Source of the DNA: an uncultured Chloroflexota bacterium
GTDB taxonomy: Bacteria > Chloroflexota > Limnocylindria > Limnocylindrales > CSP1-4
Length of the DNA: 5,749 bases
Direction of reading: 5' to 3'
NCBI GenBank assembly: GCA_903930745.1
Contig: CAIYZX010000619.1
Coordinates: 1-5,749 of the forward strand
This document shows positions 1 to 4,936 of the stretch, in pieces (the first letter of the stretch is position 1; each line of letters opens with the position of its first letter). The position numbers and the translations under genes were made by a program. The notes under the pieces were generated by a model. That model ran no database searches, was not told where the DNA came from, and saw only the letters and a list, made by a program, of their open reading frames with translations.

Positions 1-1545
1 GTCCACCGGCAGCTCGTGCTCCACGGGGACGAACGGCGCGCGGTTGCCCGGCACCGGGTCCGCCCAGAGGCGGCTGTGCAGGAACGGCTCGCCCGGGTGC
101 GACTCGTCGTAGCAGGGCCACTGGATGCCGTCCAGCTCTTCGAGGCGCTTGTAGCTCATGCCGCGGTGCGCGGGCGAGAGCTTGCGCATCTCCTCCCACA
201 CGGCCTCGGCGTTCGCCTCACCCCAGTCCCAGCCAAGCCGGCGGGCGATCTCGAAGATGATCCAGAGGTCGTCGCGGGCCTCGCCCGGCGGATCGATCGC
301 CTTGCGGACGCGCTGGACGCGCCGCTCGGAGTTCGTCACCGTGCCATCGGTCTCGGCCCACGCCGCAGCCGCCGGGAGGACGACGTCCGCCAGCTCCGCG
401 GTGGCGGTCAGGAAGTTGTCCTGGACCACCATGAACTCGAGGCCCTTGAGCAGGCGCGTGGTCCGCTCCATGTCCGCCTCTGACTGGACCGGGTTCTCGC
501 CGATGCAGTACAGCGCGCGCAGGTCACCCCGCTCCATCGCGTCGTACATGGCGGTGAGGTTCCAGCCGCGCTTCGGCGGGACCGTGATGCCCCACGCCTC
601 GTCAAACGGGGCGCGCAGGGCGTCGTTCTCCACGTGCTGGAAGCCCGGGAGGCGGTCCGGCAGGGCGCCCGCGTCGCCGCCACCCTGGACGTTGTTCTGG
701 CCGCGCAGCGGGTTGAGGCCGGAGCCCCACTTGCCCACGTGCCCGGTCAGCAGCGCCAGGTTGATCAGCGAGAGGACGTTGTCCACCGCGTTGTGATGCT
801 CGGTGATGCCAAGCGTCCAGCAGATCATGGCGGTCTTGGCGTTGGCGAGGGCATGCGCCGTCTCGCGGATCGCCTCGGCCGGCACGCCGGTCTCACGCTC
901 GGCCCGCTCCAGGGTCCAGGGCTCCACGGAGGCCTTGTAGGCCTCGAAGTCACTGGTGGCGCGGCCGATGAACTCGTCGTGGGCCAGGCCCGCGGCGATG
1001 ATCTCCCGACCCATGGCATTGGCAAGGGCGATGTCGGTCCCGACGTCCAGGCCCAGCCAGAGGTCCGCCCACTCAGCAGACGAGGTCCGCCGCGGGTCAA
1101 CCGCGATCAGCCGCGCGCCGTTGTGGACGCCCTTGAGGATGTGGTGGAAGTAGATCGGATGCGTCTCCCGGGCGTTCGAGCCCCACAGGAGGATCAGCTC
1201 CGTCTCTTCGATCTCCTTGTAGGAGCTCGTGCAACCGCCTGCACCAAACACGGTCGCCAGACCGGCGACAGAGGGTGCGTGTCAGGTCCTGTTACAGCTG
1301 TCGATGTTGTTGCTGCCCAGGACCTGGCGGGAGAGCTTCTGCGCCGCGAAGTTCACCTCGTTGGTGGAACGGCTGCAGCTGAACACCCCGAAGGTTCGGG
1401 GACCGTGCGTCTCACCGGCCAGCTTGAGCCCGGCAACGACCCGGTCCAGCGCCTCGTCCCAGGTGGCTGGGCGGAGAGGAGCGCCGGAACCGCGTGCGCC
1501 ATCACGGACGAGCGGCGTGGTAAGACGGACGTACTCCTTCGGCAC
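1..1545 (-). CDS. fdhF: Selenocysteine-containing formate dehydrogenase catalytic (alpha) subunit, C-terminus cut by window edge
   Basis: Catalytic subunit of a molybdenum or tungsten bis-MGD formate dehydrogenase, which oxidises formate to CO2 or runs the reverse. The 515 residues visible read as one family protein if the in-frame TGA at 1284-1282 is selenocysteine. Landmarks: VRLTTPLVRDG near residues 6-16, PATWDEALDRV near 26-36, NNIDSCNRT-Sec88-HAPSVAGL around the active site (Sec88 and His89 match Sec140 and His141 of E. coli FdhH), LLWGSNARETHP at 119-130, and RGQNNVQGG with Arg281 matching FdhH Arg333. The frame has no other stop down to base 1. The start chosen is GTG at 1545-1543: AGAGGT lies 6 nt upstream and the family similarity begins there. 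Oddity: FdhH has about 52 more residues before Sec, holding the four cluster cysteines, and that domain is absent here. The partner gene or the remainder must lie left of the window. Electron acceptor unknown. Confidence 0.93.
1241..1278 (-). promoter_or_regulatory. Bacterial SECIS element directing UGA recoding
   Basis: Read on the minus strand just after the UGA, the mRNA forms an upper stem GUCGCC/GGCGAC (1269-1264 with 1258-1253) of six perfect pairs closing the five-base loop GGUCU (1263-1259). A lower stem GCACC/GGUGC (1278-1274 with 1245-1241) adds five perfect pairs across an internal loop. There are 18 nt between the UGA and the GGUCU loop, the same as in E. coli fdhF, where SelB binds this loop. 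The single bulged U of the E. coli upper stem is not obvious here, so the cognate SelB may read a slightly different stem. The element lies within the coding sequence, as is usual in bacteria. Confidence 0.88.
1282..1284 (-). other. In-frame UGA selenocysteine codon (Sec88 of the formate dehydrogenase)
   Basis: The TGA falls exactly at the active-site position occupied by Sec (or Cys in many homologues) in formate dehydrogenases. It is preceded by NNIDSCNRT and followed by HAPSVAGL. Family sequence continues in frame for 427 codons to the window edge, so neither a nonsense mutation nor a real gene end is likely. Standard gene callers would stop here and split or lose the gene. Confidence 0.93.
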
Positions 1546-1551
1546 GGTGGT

Positions 1552-1557
1552 ACCTCT
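1552..1557 (-). promoter_or_regulatory. Ribosome binding site of the formate dehydrogenase
   Basis: AGAGGT on the minus strand, 6 nt before the GTG at 1545-1543. This site decides the start: the open frame runs on upstream, antisense to the glycosylase gene, but there it shows no family similarity and no better start with a Shine-Dalgarno sequence. Confidence 0.7.
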
Positions 1558-1581
1558 GTAGAGAATGGGTCCGACACGCGG

Positions 1582-1610
1582 AGTGTAAGCGGCTGGGGCA
1601 ATCAGGCGAA
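1582..1610 (-). promoter_or_regulatory. Candidate promoter of the formate dehydrogenase
   Basis: On the minus strand, a -10-like TACACT (1587-1582, four of six to consensus) lies 17 bp from a weak -35-like TTCGCC (1610-1605, three of six). A start about seven bases downstream would give a leader of roughly 30 nt that contains the AGAGGT ribosome site. Good position and spacing, weak -35, so this is a prediction only. Confidence 0.35.
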
Positions 1611-1652
1611 GGACGTAGGTCCGGGTGGCCCGGGTCCCGTGGCCCCTTCGGT

Positions 1653-1668
1653 CGGGCGGTTTCGCCCG
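1653..1668 (+). other. Hairpin in the divergent intergenic region
   Basis: CGGGCG, loop GTTT, CGCCCG: a perfect 6-bp stem with a 4-nt loop, located between the two divergent starts and overlapping the -35 candidate of the glycosylase. It could be an operator or simply GC-rich chance. There is no T-tract, so a terminator is unlikely. Confidence 0.3.
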
Positions 1669-1688
1669 CGGGCGGCGGCGGGTAGGCT
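1661..1688 (+). promoter_or_regulatory. Candidate promoter of the glycosylase, nearly leaderless
   Basis: TAGGCT at 1683-1688 matches the TANNNT pattern of high-GC housekeeping -10 boxes. A weak TTCGCC at 1661-1666 is spaced 16 bp upstream. Only nine bases separate the -10 box from the ATG at 1698, and no clear Shine-Dalgarno is present, so the transcript may begin at or within a few bases of the start codon. Leaderless mRNAs are common in Actinomycetota. Confidence 0.35.
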
Positions 1689-1697
1689 GCGCTCCTG

Positions 1698-2924
1698 ATG
1701 ACGATGCCTGACGGTCCTGGCGGAGACGCTGCGCGGGCGGCCGATGTGGCCGATGACGGCGAGCCGGGCACTCCCGGCGCTGGCGGCGCTGGCGGCGCTG
1801 GCGGTGTGCGGGCGGCCGATGCCGGTGTGCGGGCGGCCGATGCCGGTGTGCGGGCGGCCGATGCCGGTGTGCGGGCGGCCGATGCCGGTGTGCGGGCGGC
1901 CGATGCCGGTGTGCACATCCCACTCCCCTGCCCACTGGACCTGCGGATGACCCTGGGCCTGCACCAGCGTGGCGCGGGTGACCCGGCGATGCGGTTCGAG
2001 GTCTCCGGCTCGTGCTGGCGGGCGACGAGGACGCCGGAGGGGCTCGGGACGGAGCTGCTGGAGATCGTGCGACCGTTCGAAGCCGATGCCGATGCCGCGG
2101 GCGGCGGATCGGGTGCGGGTGCGGGCATCCCGGGCGCGGGTGCGGGCATCCTTGGCGCGGGCGTCCCGGGCGAGCTGCGGGTCCGGGCGTGGGGGCCGGG
2201 GGCTGCATGGCTCGTGGCCACGGCGCCGGCGCTGGTGGGCCTCGATGATGCGCCAGAACGCCTCGTGCCTGCCCACCCCGTGGTGGCGGAGGCGGCGCGG
2301 CGGATGCGCGGGCTGCGCATCGGGCGGACGGGCGCGGTTGCGGAGGCGCTGATCCCGGCCATCCTGGAGCAGAAGATCACCGGCGAGGAGGCGCGGCACG
2401 TGTACCGCGGGATCATCCGCCGGTGGGGCGAGGACGCGCCGGGCGGGTTCGGGCTCCGGGTCCTCCCCGCGCCCGCGGTGCTGGCCGCCGTCCCGTACCA
2501 CGAGCTCCACCCCATCGGGCTGGAGCGGCGGCGCTCGGAGCTGCTGGCCGCGGTCTGCCACGAGGCGCCGCGGCTGGAGCGGATGGGCGTGGCCGCTGCC
2601 GGCCCTTCGGCGGACCCGGAGGCGCGGGCCCGCTTCTACGCGGCGCTGCGGTCGTTCCGCGGCATCGGCCCGTGGACCGCGGCGGAGGTGGGGATGCGGG
2701 CGCTGGGTGACCCGGACGCAGTCTCGGTGGGTGACTTCCACATCCCGTCGATCGTCTCCTGGGCGCTGGCCGGCGAGCCACGCGGCACGGATGAGCGCCT
2801 GCTGGAGCTGCTCGCCCCGTACGCCGGCCAGCGGGGTCGCGTCGTCCGCCTCCTCGAGCGCACCGGCGTGGAGCCGCCGAAGCGCGGGCCGCGGATGTCC
2901 ACCCGCCGCATCGGCCACCTGTAG
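1698..2924 (+). CDS. AlkA-family (HhH-GPD) DNA-3-methyladenine-type glycosylase with repetitive N-terminal extension
   Basis: Base-excision repair glycosylase of the AlkA/DNA-3-methyladenine glycosylase II type, expected to remove alkylated bases by cutting the N-glycosidic bond. Of 408 residues, the family core begins near residue 72 (PLPCPLDLRMTLG), followed by RGAGDPAMR, WRATRTPEG and AILEQKITGEEA. The helix-hairpin-helix is at 321-327 (RGIGPWT). Asp346 in VGDFHI stands 22 residues after the second HhH glycine, the same spacing as catalytic Asp238 in E. coli AlkA. The end RGRVVRLLERTG...PRMSTRRIGHL is typical of the actinobacterial-type family. Residues 1-71 are disordered-looking, including three GAG units and five VRAADAG units, and residues 139-157 are a second repeat. 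ATG 1698 is chosen, but ATG 1704 or GTG 1911 at the edge of the core are possible. Divergent from the formate dehydrogenase, with no obvious operon partner. Exact base specificity cannot be read from sequence. Confidence 0.88.
   Translation: MTMPDGPGGDAARAADVADDGEPGTPGAGGAGGAGGVRAADAGVRAADAGVRAADAGVRAADAGVRAADAGVHIPLPCPLDLRMTLGLHQRGAGDPAMRFEVSGSCWRATRTPEGLGTELLEIVRPFEADADAAGGGSGAGAGIPGAGAGILGAGVPGELRVRAWGPGAAWLVATAPALVGLDDAPERLVPAHPVVAEAARRMRGLRIGRTGAVAEALIPAILEQKITGEEARHVYRGIIRRWGEDAPGGFGLRVLPAPAVLAAVPYHELHPIGLERRRSELLAAVCHEAPRLERMGVAAAGPSADPEARARFYAALRSFRGIGPWTAAEVGMRALGDPDAVSVGDFHIPSIVSWALAGEPRGTDERLLELLAPYAGQRGRVVRLLERTGVEPPKRGPRMSTRRIGHL
1776..1802 (+). repeat. Three 9-bp tandem units inside the glycosylase gene
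   Basis: Three exact copies of GGCGCTGGC, in frame, each coding Gly-Ala-Gly. They run almost directly into the 21-bp repeat that follows. Slippage would add or remove whole codons. Confidence 0.85.
1806..1910 (+). repeat. Five exact 21-bp tandem repeats coding VRAADAG
   Basis: Five identical, contiguous 21-bp units starting GTGCGGGCGGCC at 1806, 1827, 1848, 1869 and 1890, with the next GTG beginning a sixth partial unit at 1911. Each unit is seven codons (VRAADAG), so copy-number change keeps the reading frame. Perfect identity among copies, synonymous positions included, indicates recent expansion or ongoing homogenisation. Every unit also starts with a GTG codon that is a potential in-frame start. 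Confidence 0.97.
2112..2168 (+). repeat. Second 21-bp-period repeat in the glycosylase gene
   Basis: Two near-identical 21-bp units (2112-2132 and 2133-2153) plus a partial third code GAGAGIP, GAGAGIL and GAGVP. They form a Gly-Ala loop inserted within the N-terminal part of the fold (residues 139-157). The sequence differs from the VRAADAG array but shares its 21-bp period. Confidence 0.8.
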
Positions 2925-2925
2925 G
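2889..2925 (+). repeat. Glycosylase 3' end, copy 1 of a 37-bp exact duplication
   Basis: The last 12 codons of the glycosylase (coding PRMSTRRIGHL and the TAG stop) plus one base recur exactly 218 bp downstream at 3107-3143. Similarity extends weakly upstream, from about 2871, with substitutions and one indel. Confidence 0.95.
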
Positions 2926-2961
2926 TCCGTCGGCCAGAGCGCCGGTCCGCCCGCTCTCCCC

Positions 2962-2981
2962 GGCTATTCACCACCGAATGG
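2962..2981 (+). repeat. 20-bp direct repeat, copy A
   Basis: Matches 3056-3075 at 17 of 20 positions. The differences are three consecutive central bases, ACC here against GGT in copy B. The outer ATTC and GAAT are inverted, but the centre breaks the palindrome. Confidence 0.85.
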
Positions 2982-3055
2982 GCAGACCAATCGACCTGCC
3001 GAACTGCGCCCCCGGCGTGCACCTTCGCCATCCAGGTCTGCGGGTCGCGGGCCAT

Positions 3056-3075
3056 GGCTATTCACCGGTGAATGG
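3056..3075 (+). repeat. 20-bp direct repeat, copy B, containing a perfect 14-bp palindrome
   Basis: Contains ATTCACCGGTGAAT at 3060-3073, a perfect 14-bp palindrome. On the plus-strand RNA the arms extend to ten pairs (3057-3066 with 3067-3076) including one U-G wobble. It could be a dimeric regulator site, a hairpin downstream of the glycosylase, or the end of a small element. It sits 94 bp after copy A. Confidence 0.8.
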
Positions 3076-3106
3076 CGAGGCGGGCAGGGGCCGCCGGAGC
3101 GCAGGT

Positions 3107-3143
3107 CCGCGGATGTCCACCCGCCGCATCGGCCACCTGTAGG
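3107..3143 (+). pseudogene. Duplicated 3' fragment of the glycosylase gene (copy 2)
   Basis: Exact 37-bp copy of 2889-2925, including the TAG stop (3140-3142). A poorer match precedes it from about 3089, with several substitutions and a one-base indel. It is too short to encode anything and is best read as the remnant of a local duplication, or of a second glycosylase tail joined here by recombination. The intact stop within the copy shows that the duplicated segment crossed the gene end. Confidence 0.75.
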
Positions 3144-3342
3144 AGCAGGTCCCGGTCTCAGGGGAGGACCCCGAGGTGCGCTGACAGGACCGCGCCCACG
3201 CACATCCTCACAGCGCCACACAGGACGCCCCTGCCCGGGCACCCGTCCGGGGACCGGGTTCGGCCGCACCCTGAACCCGCGCGTGGGGTCATGTCAGGAC
3301 GCGGTACCTGTGCCGCCGGCCTCGGGGTGGAGCCGGACGCGC

Positions 3343-3370
3343 GGTGCCGCCTGGCACCGTTCCGTGGAAC
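3343..3370. other. Paired inverted repeats (hairpin 1 of the intergenic cluster)
   Basis: GGTGCC, loop GCCT, GGCACC (3343-3358), followed directly by the palindrome GTTCCGTGGAAC (3359-3370). The GGTGCC/GGCACC stem recurs identically at 3410-3425. Confidence 0.6.
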
Positions 3371-3379
3371 CGGTACCGG
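3370..3379. other. Perfect 10-bp palindrome CCGGTACCGG
   Basis: Lies between the two GGTGCC hairpins and shares its first base with the preceding palindrome. Could be part of a structured RNA or a protein site. No function can be assigned. Confidence 0.55.
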
Positions 3380-3389
3380 CATGGGCCAC

Positions 3390-3431
3390 CCGTGTAATCG
3401 GTCACACCCGGTGCCGAAAGGCACCACACGG
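3390..3431. other. Nested hairpin with alternative pairing (hairpin 2 of the cluster)
   Basis: GGTGCC, loop GAAA, GGCACC (3410-3425) gives a six-pair stem with a GNRA tetraloop on the plus strand. An outer stem CCGTGT (3390-3395) with ACACGG (3426-3431) encloses it. The same GTGT can instead pair with ACAC at 3404-3407. On the minus strand that alternative is a six-pair stem GUGUGA/UUACAC with loop CCGA. The transcribed strand is unknown. Confidence 0.55.
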
Positions 3432-3528
3432 ACAGGACCCGCCCAACGTGCCACCTCACAGAACCTACCAGTACCCCGGTCCCAGCAGGCTCCCGCGCAG
3501 GGCAAGAGCACCACGTCCACGCGCCCGC

Positions 3529-3543
3529 CCGGGTACTACCCGG
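3529..3543. other. 15-bp odd palindrome CCGGGTA-C-TACCCGG
   Basis: Seven-base arms around a single central base, between the hairpin cluster and the 3' end of the oxidoreductase gene. No function assignable. Confidence 0.6.
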
Positions 3544-3592
3544 CGATAGGACCGAAGAACCATCCCCAGGGGCGCCATCCCACCACGCCGGG

Positions 3593-3607
3593 GGCGGCAG
3601 CGCCGCC
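3593..3607 (-). terminator. GC-rich hairpin just after the oxidoreductase stop
   Basis: GGCGGC, loop of three, GCCGCC: a six-pair perfect stem beginning 14 bases after the TGA at 3624-3622, with further GCC/GGC pairing possible across a bulge. The position suits a terminator. There is no following T-tract, so it would be a non-canonical one of the kind often proposed in high-GC genomes. Confidence 0.35.
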
Positions 3608-3637
3608 GGCGGGGGTCAAGCTCAGCCGGCGGGGGTC
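3605..3637. repeat. 13-bp direct repeat spanning the oxidoreductase stop codon
   Basis: GCCGGCGGGGGTC occurs at 3605-3617 and 3625-3637, 20 bp apart. One copy codes the last residues (TPAG) and the other lies just past the TGA. A small tandem duplication around the gene end is the simplest reading. Confidence 0.8.
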
Positions 3638-4842
3638 TCCTCGCGCATGCCCCAGGGCGACCCGTACTCCACGAGCTTGTCCAGGAACGGCTTGGGCGCG
3701 AAGGCCTCAGGGCCAAGGACGCCCGCGCCGGACCACGTGCCCGCGGCCAGGAGCTCCAGCGCCGCCACCGGGTTGATCGCGGTCTGCCAGACGACGGCCT
3801 GCGCGCCGTATTCGGCCCAGGTCCAGTCGCTGTCCACCACGTGGTAGAGGTAGACCTGCCGGGGCTTGCCGTCCTTGCCCGTGCCGGTGACCCAGAGGCC
3901 CGCGCACGTCTGGCCGTGCATCCGGTCACCCAGGCCCGCCGGATCCGGGAGGCACGCCGCCACCACGTCACGCGGCGAGACGGAGACGCCCTTCACGCTC
4001 ACGGGCGCGGTCTTGTCCAGGCCCAGCGTGTGCAGGACCTTGAGCACGTTGATGAACTCGTTGCCCAGGCCGTACTTGAAGGTGGCGCGCTTGACCTTCA
4101 CCCAGCGCGGGATGAGCAGGACCTCCTCGTGCTCCACCTGGACGCACTCCACGGGGCCGATGCCACCCGGGAAGTCGAAGACCTCCGGCTCGCTGAACGG
4201 CGGGAGCGTGAACCAGCCGCGGTCCGCCTCCCAGATGATGGGCGGGTTGAGGCACTCCTCGATCGTCGTCCAGATGGAGAAGCCGGGCGCGAAGTCATAC
4301 CCGTCCACCACCAGGTTGGCGCCGTCACGGACGCCGGCCTCGTCGATCTCGCTGAACAGCTCGTCGGCGGCGTAGCGCGCGAAGACATCGGACAGGCCGG
4401 GCTCCACGCCCATGCCCACGAACGCCAGGCGGCCCGCGGCCTCCCAGGCGGCGGCCTTCGCGAACTGCTCGTCGCCAAGCTTCAGCCCCGGCAGCTCGTA
4501 CGGCCTGTCCGGGTGCGGTGTGGAGAGCGACATCGCCATGTCCATGTAGTCCACGCCGGCCTCAAGGCAGGCGTCGAAGATGGGCATCACGAAGCGCGGG
4601 TCCACCGCGTTGAGGACGTGGGTGATCCGCTCGTTGCGGATGAGCGCAACCATGGAAGCGATGGACGACGCGTCCACCGAGGCACCGGAGAAGCGCGGGT
4701 CACCGGCCACCTGGACCAGGGCGTGCTCCACGCGGCGCGGGTCGTAGTCCGCGACCACCATGTGCTGAAAGAAGGACCGGCGGGCGGCGATGCCCACGAC
4801 GGCGGAACCGACGCCCCCGGCGCCGATGACGAGGATGCGCAT
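3622..4842 (-). CDS. Saccharopine dehydrogenase-family NAD(P)-dependent oxidoreductase
   Basis: A 406-residue cytosolic oxidoreductase of the family containing saccharopine dehydrogenase, lysine 6-dehydrogenase and carboxynorspermidine dehydrogenase. The N-terminal Rossmann fold has GAGGVG at residues 7-12, and acidic Asp32 in VVADYDPRR at the end of the second strand hints at NAD rather than NADP. Next come THVLNAVDPRF, the MGVEPGLSDVFARYAADEL segment typical of the family, and the C-terminal substrate domain with HGQTCAGLWVTG from residue 309 and a PFLDKL tail. The layout resembles carboxynorspermidine dehydrogenase (a TC-G-WV-G block and a final P-PFL block) more than short lysine dehydrogenases, but substrate is not settled. 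The start is ATG 4842-4840, directly before RILVIGAGG, with AGAGGTG upstream. An earlier in-frame ATG at 4932 adds 30 residues without family character. It follows an amino-acid permease by 94 bp, which suggests an amino-acid substrate. Confidence 0.88.
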   Translation of the reverse strand: MRILVIGAGGVGSAVVGIAARRSFFQHMVVADYDPRRVEHALVQVAGDPRFSGASVDASSIASMVALIRNERITHVLNAVDPRFVMPIFDACLEAGVDYMDMAMSLSTPHPDRPYELPGLKLGDEQFAKAAAWEAAGRLAFVGMGVEPGLSDVFARYAADELFSEIDEAGVRDGANLVVDGYDFAPGFSIWTTIEECLNPPIIWEADRGWFTLPPFSEPEVFDFPGGIGPVECVQVEHEEVLLIPRWVKVKRATFKYGLGNEFINVLKVLHTLGLDKTAPVSVKGVSVSPRDVVAACLPDPAGLGDRMHGQTCAGLWVTGTGKDGKPRQVYLYHVVDSDWTWAEYGAQAVVWQTAINPVAALELLAAGTWSGAGVLGPEAFAPKPFLDKLVEYGSPWGMREETPAG

Positions 4843-4936
4843 GACGAACTGCACCTCTGGATGGGGCCGCCGGGGCACGACCGCCGGCCCGATGGAGTCA
4901 CAAGGGGGCCCGAGCGCCCCGGTGCCATCCATGATG
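4843..4936 (-). other. Spacer between permease and oxidoreductase
   Basis: 94 bp. It holds the oxidoreductase ribosome site AGAGGTG about nine bases before its ATG, and a five-pair hairpin GGGGC/GCCCC (4920-4905 on the minus strand) with a six-base loop, shortly after the permease stop. The hairpin may attenuate read-through. No clear promoter was seen, so co-transcription is likely. Confidence 0.5.

Larger units (their letters stand above)
2925..3621. other. Convergent intergenic region, about 700 bp, no convincing gene
   Basis: Lies between the stop of the plus-strand glycosylase and the stop of the minus-strand saccharopine-dehydrogenase-like gene. Open frames cross it, but their translations are Pro/Arg/Gly-rich and continue into antisense reading of the neighbours, so none is called. 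It contains a copy of the glycosylase tail, two 20-bp repeats differing only at three central bases, and at least five inverted repeats, listed separately. No tRNA, tmRNA, RNase P or SRP RNA signature was recognised by eye. Confidence 0.7.

Noticed and set aside
1282..1284. TGA as a true stop or nonsense mutation splitting the formate dehydrogenase into a gene fragment
   Set aside because: The codon sits at the Sec site, conserved family sequence continues in frame for 427 codons, and a SECIS hairpin lies at the expected distance.
634..1698. Long plus-strand open frame opposite the formate dehydrogenase
   Set aside because: It is antisense to well-conserved coding sequence and its translation resembles no family. 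Long antisense frames are common in high-GC genes.
1806..1910. CRISPR array
   Set aside because: The 21-bp units are contiguous with no spacers and lie in frame within a gene.
1602..2918. 438-codon minus-strand frame with HTGIGRP repeats opposite the glycosylase
   Set aside because: It is the antisense reading of the glycosylase gene, which has clear HhH and catalytic motifs. The repeats are simply the same 21-bp array read from the other strand.
2950..3055. Short minus-strand peptide beginning MARDPQTWMAKVH
   Set aside because: The frame runs on into the antisense of the glycosylase end with no stop of its own, and no ribosome site precedes the ATG. Not enough to call a gene.
3143..3600. 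tRNA-Sec, tmRNA, RNase P or SRP RNA
   Set aside because: Looked for because of the Sec codon and the hairpins. No anticodon arm with TCA, no TPsiC-like GGTTCGA with an acceptor stem, and no conserved RNase P or SRP core was seen.
2707..3776. Plus-strand frames crossing the convergent spacer
   Set aside because: They begin inside the glycosylase or run antisense into the oxidoreductase, are Pro/Arg-rich, and lack ribosome sites or recognisable domains.
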